NCBI GenBank assembly: GCA_946807835.1
Contig: OX327696.1
Coordinates: 5,840,501 to 5,904,500, forward strand
Direction of reading: 5' to 3'
Origin: Ailanthus altissimus
Lineage: Eukaryota; Streptophyta; Magnoliopsida; Sapindales; Simaroubaceae
Length of the DNA: 64,000 bases
The notes under the pieces were generated by a model. It was not told the DNA's origin and made no database searches. It was given only the letters and a program-made list of their open reading frames with translations. A program made the position numbers and the translations under genes. The stretch's first letter is position 1, and every line of letters begins with the position of its first letter. Positions 1-11,150 of this stretch are shown in pieces.

Positions 1-1040
1 TTCGATGTTAGAGGAGACTGCAACTTTATCTTGTGAGGAAGAAAAAATACTAGAGTCATCTAAGGCTGAAGTAGAAAGAAAGAAAATTTAAGAAAAGGCT
101 CATAGTTTAATCATTGTGTCATTGAGCAATAAAGTATTGACAAGTTGCAGATGATAAGACGATGATTGGTCTTTAAAAAAGGCTTGATTTATTTTATATG
201 CGAAATTCGTTGATCAAAAAATTATACATAAGGAAGAAGTTGTATCAACTGTCCATGTTTAAGAAGACACTGATAAAAGATCACATAGACGTCTTCAACA
301 AGATCATCATTGATCTTGAGGCTATTAACATCAAGATAGAGGATGAAGATAAGGCGATCATCTTACTGAGTTCACTTCCCATAAGCTATAAGTACTTTTT
401 TGATACATTACTCTATGATAGAGAGAATTTAATGATGAGTGATGTGAAATCATTATTAAACTCAAAAACTTGAGAAGATAGATAGAGGTTAATACAGAAG
501 GCTTATCTACAAAAGGGAGAGCCTCACATAAATATGAAAAGAAGAAGGATTCGAGATCAAAGTCTAGGGGCGCTCATAGGAAGTGTTATTACTACAAGAA
601 AGAGGGACACTTGATAAAGGACTACATAGAGAAGAAAGCAAATGACAAAAAGAATGTGAATGCTGTGTTCGCATATGATGATGACTATGACAGGGCAGAG
701 ACTTTAGTCGCTACTAATCATAAGAGCTCTGAATAATAGGTTCTAGATTCTAGTTGCACTTTTTTTATGTGTCCACATAAGTCTTGATTTGTCAATTTCT
801 ATCCCATTAATGGTAGTAAGGTGTTAATGTGTAATGACATAACTTGTTAGGTGATGGAAATTAGTAGTATTAGACTTAAGTTGCATGATGGGAAAGTGAG
901 AGAGTTGTTAGAAGTTAAGTATGTTTCTAACCCTAAAAGAAACTTAATCTCACTGGGTATGATAAACCAGAATGGGTGTTCTATCAGAATTAACGAAGGG
1001 GTTTTGAGAGAGTTAAAGGGTTCTATAGTGTGAGTGTTGA
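1..1040 (+). pseudogene. Copia retrotransposon gag-protease fragment (broken)
   Basis: This is the gag to protease part of a Ty1/Copia element, entering from beyond the left edge. It can be followed next to the better copy at 11.2-13.7 kb. Order: acidic gag N part (1-120), gag UBN2-like part (198-473), a nucleocapsid-like zinc knuckle (about 565-625), the protease active site near 743-770, and a GAG-pre-integrase-like stretch (about 850-1030). Frames change and stops interrupt it. The knuckle has lost its second Cys (Cys-Tyr-Tyr-Tyr where Cys-x-x-Cys is expected), and the protease triad reads Asp-Ser-Ser instead of Asp-Ser-Gly. It cannot encode a working protein. It lacks the solo LTR found in the homologous gag at 11.5 kb, so it serves as a paralogous empty site. 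Confidence 0.85.
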
Positions 1041-1196
1041 TTATCCTAGGGAGCATTCATGTGAGATTGTGTTCATCATTACAAAACATGCATCATATAC
1101 ATATTTGTGCGCAGACAGAAGTCTAGAAATATAATTTTCTAACTGATAAATGCAATAAAATTTTTATGTTATCTCATAAATAAAATTACTAGGGTA

Positions 1197-1345
1197 TTTA
1201 GAAAATTAACTTGGCAAGTCTTTTGTTCTTTGCCAATGATTTGGTGATGATTAAAACTTTTCGGAGCTCACCTTGAAGTGATTCCTTGAACAATTCTAGT
1301 TTTCAACACTTTATGGGATTAAAGTAGCTAAAATGGTAGCTTTAA
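1197..1345 (+). pseudogene. LINE reverse transcriptase scrap
   Basis: A short stretch translates as an L1-type reverse transcriptase catalytic motif. The Phe-Ala-Asn-Asp block near 1228 corresponds to the usual FADD, and it is followed by the hydrophobic and Gly-Leu-Lys segment typical of plant L1 elements. Asp to Asn in the catalytic pair and two stops show decay. It ends where the minus-strand LTR-like repeat begins, so that repeat may have inserted into it. Assignment rests on motif spacing only. Confidence 0.5.
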
Positions 1346-1351
1346 TTATAG

Positions 1352-3450
1352 TGTAGGATTTTTGTTCTTGTGCTTCCACTCTTTAAGCAAATAAACTCTC
1401 TTATTTTCACTCTTAAAGCAAAACCCTTTTCTCTTTTGTTTTTTCTACCGAGTCTCACTTGAAAGAAAAAGGAAGAGAAGTATTTTGCTTTGCTTGAAAT
1501 TATTTTCAAGAGTGCCAAGAATGTGTTGGCCAAAATTCCCTCTCACTTTTTGCATAACACTTATGCATTTCACATAAATGAAAAATACCCATGTCTTTTT
1601 CCTTTCTTTTTCAATAAAAAGAATTATACCAAAAAGCCTCTCCTTCATTTAAATGGACAATAGTATTTCAAATGAATTAATAAATACTAAAATAATATTT
1701 ATTACATTAAATAAACATACTTGGCCAAATTTGTTTCTCACAAATTAACAAAATGAGACAATTTTCTTGTTTGACTACTTTAATAAATATTAAAAGTATT
1801 TCAATGTAAATGTTTTAAATAAATAATTCAAACTAAGACAAATGTTCTCTTAATGGTCTAAGCACCATTTAAAATAATATATTAAAATACATATTTTGTC
1901 TTAACAATGTAAGACAAGAAGATAAATTTTAATTATTAAATTAATCTATTGAGACAAGTGTCTAACACGTTACATACAAAATAATATAAGAAATATCATA
2001 TCTCTATTCAAGATAAGTGTCCAACACATGTCTTATAAAATAATATAATAAGTATCATATGTTTATTTAAATAAAATAATGTCAAATTATTACAAAAGCC
2101 AATAGTTTAATGACTTATGTCATGAATACCTTTTCTAGTAGAAGAAGGACCTATTTGTAACATTTACAAACTATATTTTTCACTTTACAAAGAGGTCTTT
2201 AAAATAAATCCTACTTCTGAAAATCTCTCGAATTAAACCGTTTGACCCGATTTGCTACCCTAGTGCTCAACTAGTATACTTCATATTGTGAGACTCCCTA
2301 AGTTCATGCTTGTTTATCTTACGAAATATTTTTGCAATTCTGTGAATGATGCTCCATATACACGCTATAGATATTACAGAATGACGTGTTGAACCATATA
2401 GCTGAGGTTAACCATATCTATATAATCCTTTTATTATTATACCCTGGATGTGCGAGGATACAGATCAGTACCGTCGAATTTTCATTTTCTCATCCATGAA
2501 CTTATCTCTAAATTTGTATATTGATATACAATATACGCAAATAATTTTGCGATATTGTTTAACTCTTTGGGGCAACTCTATTCCTAGGTTTATTACTTAT
2601 AGCCATAAGATTTTATGAGATACAATCTTAAAGCATCGGATATACAACTTACCAATGTAAGCTAACAGATCTCGTATCTATGAATAACAGACTCCATGAG
2701 CATTAAACCATATCCAGCGACACATAGCGATTAGACCATGAATGGTCTCTGACATATGTGAAACCAACGTATGGTGTATCACTCACAAGCCCACTGTGGC
2801 GCTCAGCTCAAAGGATCATGAATACTACTTAACTCGAAAAGACCTTCCATTGACGGCTTTATAGGATGTCTGTTAGAGGTCCTCATGAGTCTATTCAGTA
2901 TTCAGTCCTCACGAATACCTGTATGCCTATACAAGCTTCCACTAAGCTTATACTCTACTAAAATTAATCATCTAGACCATCTACATATAGACATACACTG
3001 ATCTATATATTAAGATTTCACCGATAGACCCGCATCGGTAAAATAGACAAAGAACATATTATTTTAGAACATATTATTTTAGAACATAATTGCATAATAA
3101 TATTTTTTAGAACCATTTGCAACTGTGTCATAACTAATATATTCTAAGGTCTTTGTGCTATTTCAGACAAAGCTCTAACTCTTTAGATATTGCTAACTCT
3201 TATAACTTACTAACTCTTAGCACCACTAACTCTTAATACTTATAACTATTAGCGTTACTAACTCTTAGCACTGATGTAAACTCTATTAGACCAGATCTAA
3301 ATTGCTTCAGATTATATAATATCTGAAAGGTTTCAAGCATCTTATCATTTTAATAAATATAATTAGCAATTAAATGATATATCAATTGTATAAATATTAA
3401 AAATAAATATTCATACAAAATAGGATGTCACGTAAGTATAAATCCCAACA
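1352..3450 (-). repeat. Long LTR-like repeat, related to the solo LTR at 8138-10196
   Basis: Read on the minus strand, this begins TGTTGGGATTTATAC at 3450 and runs parallel to the 8138-10196 solo LTR in the opposite orientation. Shared blocks include the start, the block at 3018-3040 that matches about 8530-8560, and the block at 2745-2900 that matches about 8680-8850. The two copies are clearly diverged. The distal end near 1352 is set only by a TG dinucleotide and loss of similarity. The flanking 5-mers (TATAG and AACTC) do not match, so the left end is probably truncated or rearranged. Small open frames at 1342-1648 lie inside it and are not genes. Confidence 0.65.
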
Positions 3451-4309
3451 AACTCTTACTTAATCCAAGAAAAATTAATATCTTTAAAGGCATTCCTAGT
3501 TGAACCCTAAAGGAGCAAGTTAAAATGTCACATTTATCCTAAGGATAGTGCCTAGAGGATGTCATAGTATATAAATAATCAATCAATAATGCAGGTTTGG
3601 AAAACCTCTAATTCTCAACCTAAGTTTATTCTTTAAAATGGCATAATCCAATCCAAGTGATAAATATTTAGTCCCAGAATCTACATCACAGACTTACAAC
3701 AAGGTAATCAAACCAAACACAAATTTCATACCCCTTTGGTCTTCCTTGAAACAAGGTAATATATTGAAAAAAGATTATTGTATTCAAGTCTTTTAGGTTT
3801 GTCAAATTCCAGGCTATGATAGTAATAGAAAAACAAATAGATAGATAAGAACATAAAAACCTTATATGGGAAACAGTTATAAGAAAATGAAGTAATAAGA
3901 AAACAATAGTAACATAATAACTTCCAATATCAAGACAAATTAAGAGTTCACCATGATAATGAGTCGGTTTTGCAACGTTTAATCTTATTGCTCCCACCTC
4001 ACTTTTTGATTCAATTCTTTTTACTTTTATAGAGAACTTGAAAGCAAGCCAAAAGCTTAACTTACATCTTTGCTTCAGGACATTAAATATTATTTTTTAT
4101 AATAGGTGAACATACATCTATAGAAGTAATTTGTTTATTACTTATTTGTATGCTAGGCATTTGGGATTTTAAAGGGAAATTATTTGCACTAGCAGTGTCA
4201 TTGCAGCAAACTCCAATAGCCATTCATGTTGATATTGTATGTTATTTTCCCTTTTATTTTATTACATCTCATTGCATTTTCTATATGAATTTTAGGCTTA
4301 AAGAAATTT
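3451..4309. other. No gene seen
   Basis: AT-rich spacer between the LTR-like repeat and the LINE relic. A 103-codon minus-strand open frame at 3686-3997 has no recognisable motif and its composition resembles the surrounding noncoding DNA. Nothing else is supported. Confidence 0.6.
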
Positions 4310-6290
4310 AAGAGTTTGGTGGACTCAAAAAGGATGAGCATAATTTTAGTCCCAAGTGGGTGCCTAGCTTCCTCTCATATTTTATATGCATATGAAGTTT
4401 TCCTCTTTTGTAGGGGTGACAGTAATTCTCTTTACTCTTTGATGGACTTTGTTCTATTATTTGGCTTGGTATCTGGTCAAGTAATAAATAAGAAAAAAAA
4501 CCTATTCTTCATTGGTAAACATGCTACACATTATTGTCAAGAAATTTCTAGTCTTCTGGGGTTCTCGTAGGGTAATCTTCCTTCATTTATTTAGGAGTTC
4601 CGATCTTCAGAGGCTATCCATGTAGCCACCACTTGTAAGTTTTGGCTGACAGGCCTTTTGCATATCTTAGTGGCTAGAAATGAAAAATTATTTCAATGGC
4701 TGGTAGAATTGAGCTTGTTCATACATTTTTCCAAAGCCCTTACTACATAGTTTCAAGGTATATCTTTAGTCTAGTTCCTTTCTCAAGCGATTGAATGGTT
4801 GGGCTCAAAATGTTATTATCTTAGGAGATCAATGCTCTCATAAAATGAATTAAATGTCATGGAATAGACTTGACATGTCAAAGAATGGTGGTGGGGTAGG
4901 TTTTCATAGACTAGACTTACTTAATAAGCTTGTCTCTTAAAGCTCTTTGGGATGTACACTAAGTGGATTCTATCTGCTCAAAGTTTCTAAGAAAACGGTA
5001 TAATTTTTTAGATGCAAGTAAGCAATACCTCAACTCTTCTCTTTAAAATAGCCTTAAATCTCTTCTTCTCTATAACAAGGGGACAAAGTAGATCATTGGT
5101 GATCAAAATTCTATTAATTTTTAGTATGATAAATAGTTAGATGAACCTATTCTTCCTATTAATGGTTTACACTGAGAATGAATGGTGAAAGATGCAATTA
5201 AGGAAGGACAGTGGAAAATTTCAAATTCTCTATATTCTGGCTTTTCTCATTTAAGGGAACATGTTAATGATATTATTCTACCAATTAATGGTAAGGTTGA
5301 TAAGTTTGTTTGGATTTCTACTAGAGATGAAAATCTTTCTTTAAATAAGAGTTATAATTTCATCAATAGTATTACAATAACTAACTTAGGCTTATTATCT
5401 CTTTTGCGTGATTTTTTCCTACCTAAAACCTCTATATTCATGTGGTGTCTGGTTCAAAACCTTCTTCCCATTAATGAATTATTATGGTCTTGTAGTATTT
5501 GTGTTATTCCAGTTTGCTTCTTTTGTTTGAGAGAGACTGAAACAGTTGACCATATTTTTGCATGCTACCCTCTAGTTATGGAACTTTTGTATTGGTTCAC
5601 TCATATATTTTAACAAAATCTTCCTTCAGTTTCAATAGCTATGAAATTATGAAAAGTGATTTTATCAAAAAATTTCATCCTGTAACTTTTAAACGTATGG
5701 AGCTACCTATTTGTACTATTTAATTTGAAGAAGTCGAAATCGCCTTAGATTTAATAATTAAAGTTTCAATTCCTTTCGCATTAAGGCGAATTGTCTTGTT
5801 CTTATTTGCTATTTTGCTACTATTCTTATCTTTGACCATCTGAGTATTAAAACTAATTTGATATGTGCTCTAAAAATTACCATTCTTTTTTGAAATTTTC
5901 CTCCTCAGTGATAGATTAAGATTAACACAAATGGACTTTCGAAAGGTAAACTAAGTATGATTGTTTATAAAGGAGTCTTTAGGGATGAGGTGAATTCCTT
6001 TTTAGGTGGCTTCTCTTGTCACTTAAAAATTGAGACAACCTATTATGCAAAAATAATGGGGATTATCTTAACTTTAGAGATCGTTATTACTCATGGATGG
6101 TATAAGATAATTTTAGAGTTTGACTCTCTTTTAGTCTTCCATCTTCTTTCTAAACATACATTATATCTTCTATCAAAACTTCACAATAAGTGGTAACATT
6201 GTAAGGATCATATTGATCACTTGCAATTTAGATTTAATCATACCTTTAGAGAAAATAATGCAATGGCAAATAAAATGAGAAATCTCTAGG
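4310..6290 (+). pseudogene. L1-type LINE relic: RT, zf-RVT and RNase H pieces
   Basis: Three blocks of a plant L1-clade non-LTR retrotransposon lie in order. At 4316-4570 is the end of the reverse transcriptase palm; the YADD-like site reads Tyr-Ala-Tyr-Glu before a Phe-Leu-Phe-Cys stretch, so the catalytic Asp pair is gone. At 4620-5000 are thumb and connection motifs, including an Ile-Glu-Leu-like block and a Ser-Gly-Asp-Gln / Trp-Asn-Arg / Asn-Gly-Gly series split by stops. At 5182-5613 is the zinc-binding RT-associated domain, with Phe-Met-Trp, then Cys-x-x-Cys and His-x-x-x-x-Cys-like spacing. At 5957-6196 is a plant-type RNase H remnant with Ala-Lys/Ile-Met-Gly-Ile and Glu-Phe-Asp-Ser-Leu. 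Many stops and shifts make it non-functional. No 5' end, poly(A) tail or TSD was identified. Confidence 0.8.
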
Positions 6291-7726
6291 TTACATTTTG
6301 ATGACTTTATATAGTGATTACGGCCTCATTTATATATTAGCTCTATACTTTTTAAGAATACAAATGAAATATTTAGTTATAGGTTCCATTAGTACTATAT
6401 ATTTAAGTCATGTTTTACCTTCATTCTTCTATTGGACTATTTTTTTTTTTGTTAAGAGTAAGGTATTTTAGTCCTCGCTTCTTTGTACCTTTCTCTTTCT
6501 TCTTTCATTAATAATTTTCTTGCATTATTGAGTTTGTCTTAAAAAATATATGAATTTTAGGTGTAGAGGCCTAAATCTTTATCATTTTTTCTTTCTTCTA
6601 CTTTTTATCGTGAAGACAATATAATTTGCCGGACGCCTTTTGTATCACTTGCTAATTAGCATCTTAAAATATGGACATTGATGATGTAACTAATCCATAT
6701 TCTTCAGTGTAACATTTCCTTCTTTGTTGTTTTTTCTATTTTTGTGAAACTAATTCATTTTTTCTTGGAAAAAACTATAAATGCTTATTGAATAATTAAT
6801 TAATTGTTTGGATATGAGTTCTGGGATTTCTTTGGTTAGTTTTTACTTTTTTTTCAATTTTTTATATTTATTGATGATTTTTATAATTTCTTAATTTATT
6901 ATATTATACTTTTTGAGAATTGTGAATAACATTATTTTTGCTCACTTTCTTGATGTTGTGCTTTCGACTTTTAGGATTGTATTATAAATATTATTTTGAT
7001 TATTTAAATATTTTGTATAAGTTTTGTACGTAAAAAAATTATTAATTTTTTTTCTAACATCTCGACTCTTTTATAATGACATCCCTTGCGATGGCTTAAC
7101 TCTTTTGAGATAATTATTTTACAATCACAAAAATTTACATCGATAACATTTGCGTCCCGTTGTGGCTGTCGTAGAGCTACACAAAAAGGGTTGTTTCTTG
7201 TACTGAGAAATCTTCAAAACAGGATAAGTCGAAGGACCCAACGTTTTATTTCCTTACAAAATAAAAATCGAAGGAAAGCAATCAATTAAGAAAAGAGTAA
7301 TACACATTTTAAGTTTTATATTAAATTATATCTCAAATAAAGATTTGTTAAATAATAATTAAATAATAAAATAATATACAAATTATTTATTATATTATTA
7401 TACTATTTAATAATTACTTAAAATATTATTATTTAAAATATATGTCTAGTATTATTTTATATATATATATATATATAAAATTTTAGTACGATGGACTACT
7501 GCAATAATACAAAAACAATATAACATTAACAACGAACTGATCTCAGTGTGCCACTGATATTACGGGCCCAAATTATAATCAGCAAGTAACAAAAGCAACA
7601 AGTATCAATATTAAGATTACAAATTATGAACATTTTCTAGGACTTAATAACTAAAAGGATGAGTTTAGCCTGCTGGCTTCATTCCAAAAAAAGTATTCAA
7701 TGAAACTCTTCTTTTGTTGTCTTCGT
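6291..7726. other. AT-rich spacer, no gene seen
   Basis: Poly-T and AT-rich sequence, probably the LINE 3' region followed by ordinary intergenic DNA. A 67-codon frame at 7086-7289 has no recognisable feature. The only clear structure is the AT dinucleotide run listed separately. Confidence 0.6.
7459..7477. repeat. AT dinucleotide microsatellite
   Basis: About nine to ten uninterrupted AT units, in a longer AT-rich tract. Confidence 0.9.
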
Positions 7727-7731
7727 AGTTG

Positions 7732-7854
7732 TGTAACGATCCATGGAGTTTCACGTTGCATAGTTAAGGCTTGACATTTGGATTAATAATCTCTTAAGCA
7801 CCTTCCTATATCCAGTTAGTTTTTTAGATGAGTTCTATTCAAGGGATTGTTACT
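7732..7854 (+). repeat. TRIM left LTR
   Basis: 123 bp, the same length as the right LTR at 7984-8106. The two align along their whole length with scattered substitutions, and the left copy ends CT instead of CA. Confidence 0.9.
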
Positions 7855-7983
7855 CTAGTATCAGAGCGGTCGTTCTTTAAGATGAACCTCATCCCAATAA
7901 TGTGGAAGGACTACTACCTATCGCGTACAAAATCTATGAAGTCACCAGCCACCATGGATGTAAGTTCTAAAAAAGGGATAAAT

Positions 7984-8106
7984 TGTAACAACTCATAGAG
8001 TCCCACATCACCTAATTAAGGCTTGGCGTGTGGGTTAATAATTCTTTGAGCACTCTTCGCACTCACACTTGCTTTTAGGGTGAATTCTACTTAGAAGGGT
8101 GTTACA
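7984..8106 (+). repeat. TRIM right LTR
   Basis: 123 bp, starting TGTAACAACTC and ending GTGTTACA. It is followed directly by the AGTTG duplication. Confidence 0.9.
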
Positions 8107-8137
8107 AGTTGATTGCTTCAATTGGCGGCCAATATAT

Positions 8138-10196
8138 TGTTAAGGTCGGTGTTTATGTACTATCCCTGAATGTACATATATTTATATATTTATACAAGTG
8201 TACATTCTCATTAAATCGCTAATATCCAATTATATGGTATTATGCATGTAACGTTACAGCCATTGTAGATCTGAAGGAGTTCGGATCAGATCTAAAGAGT
8301 TTAGATAATGGCTCATAGTTAGCCACGCTGAGAGATATAATTACTAAATGTTAACACAGCTAAGTGTTAATTGATTATAATACTTAGCAAATCCAAGAGT
8401 TGGAGCTTGTCTGTAATAGGACATAGATCTGGGAATATACTAGTAACTGCATAGTTGCAAGAGTTGCAATCGGGTGCCAGAAAATGTAAGTTGCACAAGT
8501 ATGTTCTCGAATAATAGTCCCTGATCTATTTCTGCCGATGCGGGTTTATCGGTGGATACCTTTATATATAGATCAGCTTATGTCGTATCTGTCAGGTATA
8601 GATGGTCGTTCCTTACCGACCATGAGCTTGGAGCTCGTATTGACATATGGGTATCCAGTTAGGATTGGATATGGGACAGACTCACGAGGGCCTCCGATAG
8701 ACATTTAATGTAAGTCGTCAACGGAGGGTCCTCTCAAGTTGAGTAGTATACGTGGTCCTTTGACTGAGTTCCACGGTGGGCTTGTAAGTGATCCACCATA
8801 CTTTGGTTCCACACATGTCACAGACCTTTCATGGTGTGACCGCTGGGTGTCACTGGGTATGGTCCGATGCTTATGGAGTCCGGTGCGTGCAGATATGGGA
8901 TCCGTCAACTCCCATATGGAGTTAGATATCTAGATGCTTCGTGACTGTATCTCAGAAAGTCTTGTGGTTGCAAGCAATCATCCCGGGAAAGAGTTCCGCC
9001 AGCGTCGAACATTATGGCAAATGAGTTTACGTATATTGTTCATTGAGATACAAGTCTGAAGATAAGACATAGATAAGCAATAGGGATTTGACGGTGATAA
9101 TCTATATCCCCGCACATCTTGGATATCATGACGGAAGGACTATACGTATGCGTTGTAACCTCAGATTGTATGGTTCAACGCGCTAATTTATATATCCGTG
9201 ACGTGTGCGTGGGGCATTGCTCACGGACTCATGGAATAGTTCCATTTGATGAATCAGGCGTAGAACTTAGGGAGTCTCGCGATATAGAGTGTACTCGTTG
9301 TACACTGAGGCAGCGTGTCGGATTAAATTGTTTAATCCATCAATATTCAGTGATTTCACGAGAATGCGTGCGTGTCTGTATTTAAGTGTTAAATACAACA
9401 ATTAGTTAATAATTGTTATTTATTAATTGTATTATGACACGTAGTGTATTGTAGACCCTCAGTTGAGTTTACCTAAGTGTGGAATTTAGTGGGACCCACC
9501 AGGGGGTAAACTTGGTAACTATTTATAAAGGGCAAAATGGTCATTTCTCAATTTAATTATTTAATAGTTAAATAATCAAAATATCTTTCTTTTATATTAT
9601 ATATATTATTATATTATTATTATTTTATTATATGATTATATTATTATATTATCTTTTATTTATATTATATTATATATATATATAAAGAAAGTAAAAGAAA
9701 GAGAAGAGAAGCAATTGAAAGCTATTCGGCCGAGAGAAGAAAGAAAAGAGAAAGAAGAGAAAAGAAATAAAGAAGAAAAAAAAAAGAGGAAAAATGAAAT
9801 TGTTTCATTTTTCTCTATGCTTCTAATTGGAGCAATTATGAATTGCTCCAAATTCTCTATTTCTTATCGTTTTGGAGAAAATGATGTAAATTCACTCCCG
9901 GCTATTTTGGGGATTAAGAGTTAATCCCAGACTGAATATAGAGCTGCTGTTCTAGCTCACCAAGCCCACCGAGTTGGTGACTAGAACTGCACACGAGTTG
10001 GTTTTCATGCAGACTCCAGAAAAAACACGTGTATAACGTTACACGTTTGGTAAGTTCTCTAACTGTATAAATATATTAATGTGATTAATATATTTATTTA
10101 TTGTGTTTATTGCAAAATTTATATTTTCGCTGCTTTAGGTAATATACACAAGTGCACATGCATACACCCACGTGCCTAGATTTGACTACGCCAACA
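8138..10196 (+). mobile_element. Solo LTR, 2.06 kb
   Basis: Starts TGTTAAGG and ends GCCAACA, flanked by a perfect 5-bp duplication TATAT (8133-8137 and 10197-10201). No primer site, purine tract or coding region follows, so this is a single LTR left by recombination between the two LTRs of a larger element. It holds a purine-rich tract (about 9690-9800) and an AT-rich block (9580-9690). The open frames at 8705-8933, 9119-9385 and 9660-9924 are chance frames inside the LTR. A diverged inverted relative is at 1352-3450. The superfamily (Copia or Gypsy) cannot be decided from the LTR alone. Confidence 0.93.
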
Positions 10197-10453
10197 TATA
10201 TAAGCATATTGATGTTTGTTTGAATAAAATTTTGTCACTTTTCAAAACAATAAGAAAAAAAAAGTTAACTTATAGTGTTATTTTGTTAACATTAAAGATT
10301 TTAGGATAGAACTAATCCAACCATCTTGAACACAGATGAAGTTAACATTACATGCATGAGAAAGAATTCAGTGATAAATGGCATGAGATATAATGTAAAA
10401 AAATTAATAACAATCGCATGTATACAGTCACATGCATGAATGCACACACAAAA

Positions 10454-11119
10454 TGTGAGAATATTGATTAAAAATTATCAGGATATAATTTAGAGAGTAA
10501 GTCAAGTGCGTAGGGTGTGCAAGGATCGAAAACGGATGCGAAAGAAGGCGGTGCCAGGCGTGGACGCTACGGCTACCAAGAGTAGCCGCCATAGCGCCCA
10601 AACCAGAACTTGAGCACAGCAGCACTAGGTGACCAGCGCCGCAGCAGCCAAGCAGGGGCACCAGAGCAACAGTAATGGGAGTTGAGCGCCGTGACACTGG
10701 GCACGGGAAAGTGTTTTCCGTTTTGTGATTTCCTTATTTCATCTCATATTTAGGGTAAACCTAAGATGTCATAAAGCATATATAAAGGCTCTCTATTGGC
10801 TTGTAAACACATCTTTGTGATAACCTAAGAAATTTTAGTGATTAAACCTTCTTTATAATTCTTAATGAGAGAAAATTCCTAGATTGCAAGAGAGAGTTTT
10901 TTTTTTGTGAGTCTTTCTTGTAAAATGCACACTTTGTGAGTGCCTTGTGATTCAATAATATAAGAGTGTGATCTTGATCCGCCGTGGATGTAGGCAAGTT
11001 GTCGAACAACGTAAATTTATGTGTTCTTCTTCTACCCTTTCTCTCTTTAATTCCTTAATTGCTTATTCTACATATATTGCTTGGGTTATATTGCTTGTTT
11101 GTGTGCTTTCACTTCAACA
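10454..11119 (+). repeat. Copia 5' LTR
   Basis: 666 bp, starting TGTGAGAATATTGATT and ending CTTCAACA. A GC-rich island (about 10540-10690) stands out from the AT-rich rest. The stretch at about 10965-11015, ATCCGCCGTGGATGTAGGC and what follows, recurs in the LTRs at 16.6 kb and 54.8 kb. The start was fixed by comparison with the solo LTR at 54810-55533 and confirmed by the CAAAA duplication. Confidence 0.9.
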
Positions 11120-11122
11120 AAC

Positions 11123-11138
11123 TAGTAATAAAGCTTGG
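11123..11138 (+). promoter_or_regulatory. Degenerate primer-binding site of the Copia element
   Basis: TAGTAATAAAGCTTGG lies four bases inside the 5' LTR. It differs from the usual TGGTATCAAAGCTTGG at three positions. Confidence 0.65.
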
Positions 11139-11150
11139 TTTTCTAAGTAG

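Larger units (their letters stand above)
7732..8106 (+). mobile_element. TRIM: complete miniature LTR retrotransposon
   Basis: A 375-bp element with two 123-bp terminal direct repeats (7732-7854 and 7984-8106) that start TGTAAC and end GTTAC(A/T). Just inside the left repeat is a primer-binding-like sequence, TAGTATCAGAGCGG at 7856-7869, which matches the usual plant TGGTATCAGAGC (tRNA-iMet) with one change. A purine tract (about 7969-7978) precedes the right repeat. The element is flanked by a perfect 5-bp duplication, AGTTG (7727-7731 and 8107-8111). The internal part is only about 130 bp and has no coding capacity, so it must have moved using proteins from another element. These features together define a terminal-repeat retrotransposon in miniature. 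Confidence 0.93.

Noticed and set aside
8705..9385. Open frames of 64-88 codons
   Set aside because: They lie wholly inside a 2.06-kb solo LTR with a perfect target duplication and have no recognisable motif.
10462..10466. 5' LTR start at TATTG, with flanks GAGAA and CAAAA
   Set aside because: Comparison with the 54.8-kb solo LTR moves the start to 10454, where the flanks become a perfect CAAAA duplication.
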